A stretch of 64,000 nucleotides of DNA from Promicromonospora sukumoe (GTDB taxonomy: Bacteria > Actinomycetota > Actinomycetes > Actinomycetales > Cellulomonadaceae), in the NCBI RefSeq assembly GCF_014137995.1, contig NZ_JACGWV010000003.1, positions 496,001 through 560,000 of the forward strand. Direction: 5' to 3'. The position numbers and the translations under genes were made by a program. Below, piece by piece: positions 60,957-64,000 of the stretch; position 1 is the stretch's first letter, and each line of letters starts with the position of its first letter. The notes beneath the pieces were generated by a model. The model was not told where the DNA came from and did no database searches. It worked only from the letters and a program-made list of their open reading frames with translations.

Positions 60957-62168
60957 ATGAGCATCCTTGACACGTCCCCGGAGCTGCACGGGCTCGACGC
61001 GCGTCCCGTCGCGCGTCCCGTCGCGACCCCGCTGCGGCTCGACGCCGGGCCCGCGACGGTGCGGCTGCCGGACGCGGCGGCCCGTCGCGTGCTGCGCGCC
61101 AAGAAGGCCTACTCCACCCGGTTCGTCGCCGCGGCGATCGAGCGGGACCCCGCCGCCTTCGGCCTGGTCACCGACCTGGCCGGGGCGCCGCGCCCCGGTG
61201 ACGTCGTGCTGGCGCGGGTCGTCACGATCGGCCAGCACCGCCGGCTCGAGTCGCCGGCCTCCCGCCGGCAGACCCTGTTCGAGGGCGACGAGATCGTCGT
61301 CGCCTACGGGTCGCGGTACGCCGCCGACCAGTTCCTCGCCCTGCTCCCCGAGGACCTCGGCCCGTGCCACCTCGCCGCCGCCGGCGGGCTCGCGTCGCGG
61401 GTCGTCGATCAGCACGCCGCGATCAAGGACGCCACGGTCATCGAGCCGCTCGGGCTGCTCTCGTCGGGCGGCTCGGTCGTGAACCTCGCCGACCACGCGC
61501 CCTACCCGCTGCGCGCGGCGGAGAACCTGGCCGGGAACGCCACGCGCGTCCCGGTGGTCGCGGTGATCGGCACCTCGATGAACTCCGGCAAGTCGACCAC
61601 CCTCGCGTGCCTCGCCCACGGCCTCACCGCCGCGGGGCTCACGGTCCACGCGGGCAAGGCGACCGGCACGGGCGCGGGCAACGACGCGCTCCACTTCGTC
61701 GACGCGGGCGCCGAGCACGTCGTCGACTTCACCGACTTCGGCCTGCCGAGCACCTTCGGCCTGCCGTTCGAGGACGTCCGCGACGTGTTCGCCACGATGG
61801 CCGACGTGCTCGCCTCCCCGGCCCGGCCGGGCGGCCCGGTGCCCGACGTCGTGCTGATCGAGATCGCCGACGGCGTCTACCAGGGCGAGACCGGCCGCCT
61901 CCTGGTCGACGACGCGTTCCGTTCCGTGGTCGACCGCGTCGTGTTCGCCGCCGGCGACGCCCTCGGGGCGAGCGGCGGCGTCGCGGCCCTGCGCGCCCTC
62001 GGCTGCGACCCATCGCTCGTGTCGGGCGTGCTCACGGCCTCGCCGCTCGCGACGGCCGAGGCCCGCCGGGCGCTCGACGTCGACGTCGTGCCCACCTACG
62101 ACCTGTGCCAGCCGGACGTCGCGTGGGCCGCCGCGGGACTCCAGGCCACGGGCCATGCGGTTGCCTGA
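60957..62168 (+). CDS. P-loop NTPase of unknown function (DUF1611/dethiobiotin-synthase-like fold)
   Basis: 403 aa. An N-terminal domain of about 195 residues contains a beta-rich part (GDVVLARVVTIGQHRRLE, then LFEGDEIVVAYGSRY). The C-terminal NTPase domain has intact Walker A GTSMNSGKST (205-214), a GKATGTGAGND loop (233-243) and Walker B-like DVVLIEIADG (297-306). Its layout resembles the DUF1611 C-domain and BioD/MobB enzymes rather than ABC ATPases. I do not recognise a specific function. ATG 60957 or GTG 60948. Its last 14 nt overlap the next gene, an ABC-like protein with a dead ATPase domain. Confidence 0.8.
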   Translation: MSILDTSPELHGLDARPVARPVATPLRLDAGPATVRLPDAAARRVLRAKKAYSTRFVAAAIERDPAAFGLVTDLAGAPRPGDVVLARVVTIGQHRRLESPASRRQTLFEGDEIVVAYGSRYAADQFLALLPEDLGPCHLAAAGGLASRVVDQHAAIKDATVIEPLGLLSSGGSVVNLADHAPYPLRAAENLAGNATRVPVVAVIGTSMNSGKSTTLACLAHGLTAAGLTVHAGKATGTGAGNDALHFVDAGAEHVVDFTDFGLPSTFGLPFEDVRDVFATMADVLASPARPGGPVPDVVLIEIADGVYQGETGRLLVDDAFRSVVDRVVFAAGDALGASGGVAALRALGCDPSLVSGVLTASPLATAEARRALDVDVVPTYDLCQPDVAWAAAGLQATGHAVA

Positions 62169-63930
62169 GTCGGGCGGGGCCTCGGCCGGGCTGGTCGGGC
62201 CCGCTGAGCCGGGCGGGCCGGCCGTTGCTCCCGAGCCGGCCGAGGCGTCGTCCGAGGCGTCGTCCGAACCGGACGCAGCGGGCGGGCTGCCGCGGATCGT
62301 CGTCGGCACGCGGCGTCGCTGGGTCGTCGGGCTCGCCGCGCTCGGCCTCGGCCAGGGTGCGCTCGGCGCGGTGGGCGCCTGGGCACTGACGCAGCTCCGT
62401 CCGGAGCTGTGGCCGCTCGTCGTAGCGGTGCTGAGCATCGTGGCGACGGCGGTGGCCGTCGGCGGGCTGCGCGTCGAGGAGCGGATCGTCGCGGAGCGGC
62501 TCGGCCAGGACTACGTGCGCGACCTGCGCCGGGAGCTGGTCGAGTCCGAGCTGACGCCGGGCGGCAGCACCCATCTCGGCATCACGGTGGCCCGGACCAC
62601 CAACGACCTCGCGAGCGTCCGCAACTGGGTGTCGCAGGGGATCGGCCCGCTGGCGGCGGGCATCCCGCTGATCGCCGGGTCCGCCGTCGGGCTCACGGTG
62701 CTCGACCCGTTCCTCGGCATCGGGTTCCTGCTGCCGCTCGCCGTGCTCGCCGCCGTCATGGTGCCGTGGGCGCGCACCGCGTACCTGAAGTCGCGGCGGC
62801 TGCGCCGCGCCCGCGGGCGCATGGCCACGCGGATCGCTGACACCGTCGGGGCCTCGGAGGGGATCATCGCGGCGCGCGGCGCCGGCCGCGAGCTCGACCA
62901 CATCGACTCCGCGTCCGCCGACGTCGTGGACCGTGCCGTCGACCGCTCGGTGACGGTCGGCGCGCTGCGCGCCGGAGGCACGGTCGCGGCGCTGCTGGCG
63001 ACGCTCGCCGTCGCCGCCGTCGGCGTGGTGCGGGGCCTCGACCCGACCGTCACCGTGGCCGCGATGGCCATGGCCGGGCTGGCCTCGACGCCCATCGTCG
63101 ACCTGGGGCGCATCGTCGATTACCGGCAGACCTTCCTGGCGGCCCGCGCGGTGCTCGTCCCCGCGCTCGCCGACGCCGCCCGGCGGCGGGCCGAGCACGA
63201 CCGCGCGAGCAGCGCGGCGGCGTCGGCCGACCTGCCCGACGGCGCCGACGTTCCCGGCCGCGTGCACCTCGTGCTTCCCGGGCTGGTCCCGGACGGCGCG
63301 CCGCTGAGCGCGGGCCCTGGCGCGCGCATCCGCCTCGTCGGCGACGACACCGGCGACGGCGCGGGGGCGCCGCTGCGCCTGATGCGCCGCGTCGTGGGCC
63401 TCGACCTCGCGCCGGCCGGCACGACCGACGAGATCTGGGTGGCCGGGCAGAACCTGCGCGCGGTCGCGCCGTCGGACGGCCGTGCCCTCGTGGGGCTCGC
63501 GACCCGGGGCACCGTGTTCGAGCGCGGGACCCTGCGGCGCGCGCTCCGGTACCGCCGCCCCGACCTGGACGACGCCACGGCCGACGCGGTGTTCGAGGCC
63601 GTGGGTCTCGACGTCGGCCGGTTCCCGGACGGGCCCCGCACCGTGCTGCGCGCCGGCGGGGAGCCCCTGACCGTCGACGAGCGGGCCCGGCTCGCGCTCG
63701 CCCGCGCGGTCTACGGGGAGCCGCCGCTGCTGCTGGTCGCCGACCTGGACCGCGACCTGGACGAGGAGGGGCGCGACCGGCTCGCGGCCCTGCTGGCGGC
63801 GTACCCGGGGGCGGTCGCGTTCACCGGGTCCGACGAGCTGGCACGGGTGCTGGACGCGGAGGAGCTCCGCCTGGCGTCCGCCCCGGTCCCGGTCACCCCA
63901 GACGGCCGCACCCCGGACGCCGACGATTGA
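62155..63930 (+). CDS. ABC-exporter-like membrane protein with degenerate nucleotide-binding domain
   Basis: 591 aa. Residues 1-50 Ala/Glu-rich, 55-330 a type I exporter membrane domain (five or six helices), 365-585 a domain that aligns with ABC ATPases but has lost the key residues. Where Walker A should be there is LVGDDTGDGAGAPL (394-407), without GxxGxGK[ST]. The signature LSGGQ is replaced by LTVDE (505-509), though RLALARAVYG follows. Walker B reads LLLVADLD without Glu, and the H-loop histidine is missing (AFTGSDEL). The frame is long and intact, so this looks like a preserved pseudo-ATPase. Confidence 0.82.
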   Translation: MRLPESGGASAGLVGPAEPGGPAVAPEPAEASSEASSEPDAAGGLPRIVVGTRRRWVVGLAALGLGQGALGAVGAWALTQLRPELWPLVVAVLSIVATAVAVGGLRVEERIVAERLGQDYVRDLRRELVESELTPGGSTHLGITVARTTNDLASVRNWVSQGIGPLAAGIPLIAGSAVGLTVLDPFLGIGFLLPLAVLAAVMVPWARTAYLKSRRLRRARGRMATRIADTVGASEGIIAARGAGRELDHIDSASADVVDRAVDRSVTVGALRAGGTVAALLATLAVAAVGVVRGLDPTVTVAAMAMAGLASTPIVDLGRIVDYRQTFLAARAVLVPALADAARRRAEHDRASSAAASADLPDGADVPGRVHLVLPGLVPDGAPLSAGPGARIRLVGDDTGDGAGAPLRLMRRVVGLDLAPAGTTDEIWVAGQNLRAVAPSDGRALVGLATRGTVFERGTLRRALRYRRPDLDDATADAVFEAVGLDVGRFPDGPRTVLRAGGEPLTVDERARLALARAVYGEPPLLLVADLDRDLDEEGRDRLAALLAAYPGAVAFTGSDELARVLDAEELRLASAPVPVTPDGRTPDADD

Positions 63931-63984
63931 CTTCCGCTGGCTGACCGACTCCCGCTGGTCGTGCCCTCGCCGGTCGACCCACCC

Positions 63985-64000
63985 CCGCCGGTCGAGCTTG
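63985..64000. repeat. Palindromic repeat family B, copy 4 (cut by window end)
   Basis: CCGCCGGTCGAGCTTG, the left arm of the family, 54 nt after the stop of the ABC-like gene. The rest lies outside the window. It suggests the operon ends here. Confidence 0.6.

Noticed and set aside
60857..60970. 37-codon reading frame as a definite peptide gene
   Set aside because: No clear ribosome site, overlaps the next start, and composition is not distinctive; kept only as a finding to check.
1..64000. tRNA, rRNA, phage, transposase or integrase genes
   Set aside because: None seen on either strand; the repeats present are palindromic intergenic elements without transposase genes or target duplications that I can identify.

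Overview
The window is about 72% GC (estimated by eye) and carries genes typical of actinobacteria: disA/radA, rex, the ResB/CcsB/CcdA cytochrome c system II, menA/menE, the tiny ribosomal protein bS22, and many start codons directly behind a TANNNT -10 box. The content (large secreted arabinan-degrading enzyme, several sugar ABC importers, GPP34, DUF4229, Pr6Pr) points to a plant-polymer-degrading Micrococcales, most like Cellulomonadaceae or Promicromonosporaceae. That family placement is inference; nothing in the window proves it.

Layout. 0.3-6.5 kb is housekeeping: a membrane-anchored protein, disA and radA (minus strand), a PAP2 phosphatase, a small membrane protein and proC. 6.5-37.6 kb is a pentose/arabinoside utilisation island: a LacI regulator, a MerR regulator, a CUT1 importer without ATPase, araB-araD-araA, a GPP34 gene, a YtfQ-type CUT2 importer, a secreted GH43-GH51 fusion enzyme, a small alarmone synthetase, an intracellular GH51 arabinofuranosidase divergent from a second LacI regulator, a second CUT1 importer without ATPase, and a ChvE/GguAB-type CUT2 importer. 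37.7-39.9 kb is a TetR gene plus a two-gene ABC exporter. 40-48 kb holds an AcuC-type deacetylase, a DUF3800-like gene, KtrB/KtrA potassium uptake, bS22, an ArsR/SRPBCC pair, a HAD phosphatase, a Pr6Pr membrane protein, a glutaredoxin-like protein and Rex. 48-52 kb holds a membrane protein, the yceI/marR divergent pair and an aquaporin. 51.5-56.3 kb is a tight operon for cytochrome c maturation. 56.4-60.8 kb holds small membrane proteins, menA, menE and a DUF3048 lipoprotein. 60.9-63.9 kb is an unfamiliar two-gene unit: a P-loop NTPase overlapping an ABC-exporter-like protein whose nucleotide-binding domain has lost its ATPase motifs.

How it fits together. The secreted GH43-GH51 enzyme and the intracellular GH51 enzyme would release arabinose and arabino-oligosaccharides; four ABC importers would carry them in; AraA, AraB and AraD convert L-arabinose to D-xylulose 5-phosphate. 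Two operator types tie the island together. A lac-operator-like palindrome (TGTGAGCG..) lies before araBDA, before both CUT2 importers and, in weaker form, before the first CUT1 importer; it fits the LacI protein at 6.5 kb, whose recognition helix resembles that of E. coli LacI. A CAACGTTG palindrome lies between abfA and the second lacI and before the second CUT1 importer.

Intergenic space is full of palindromes. One family occurs six times with compensating base changes in its arms, a second occurs four times (two of them between the binding-protein and ATPase genes of the two CUT2 importers), a third is built of 16-nt units, and several are single-copy long perfect hairpins. Most sit at operon ends, often between convergent genes, without a T-tract.
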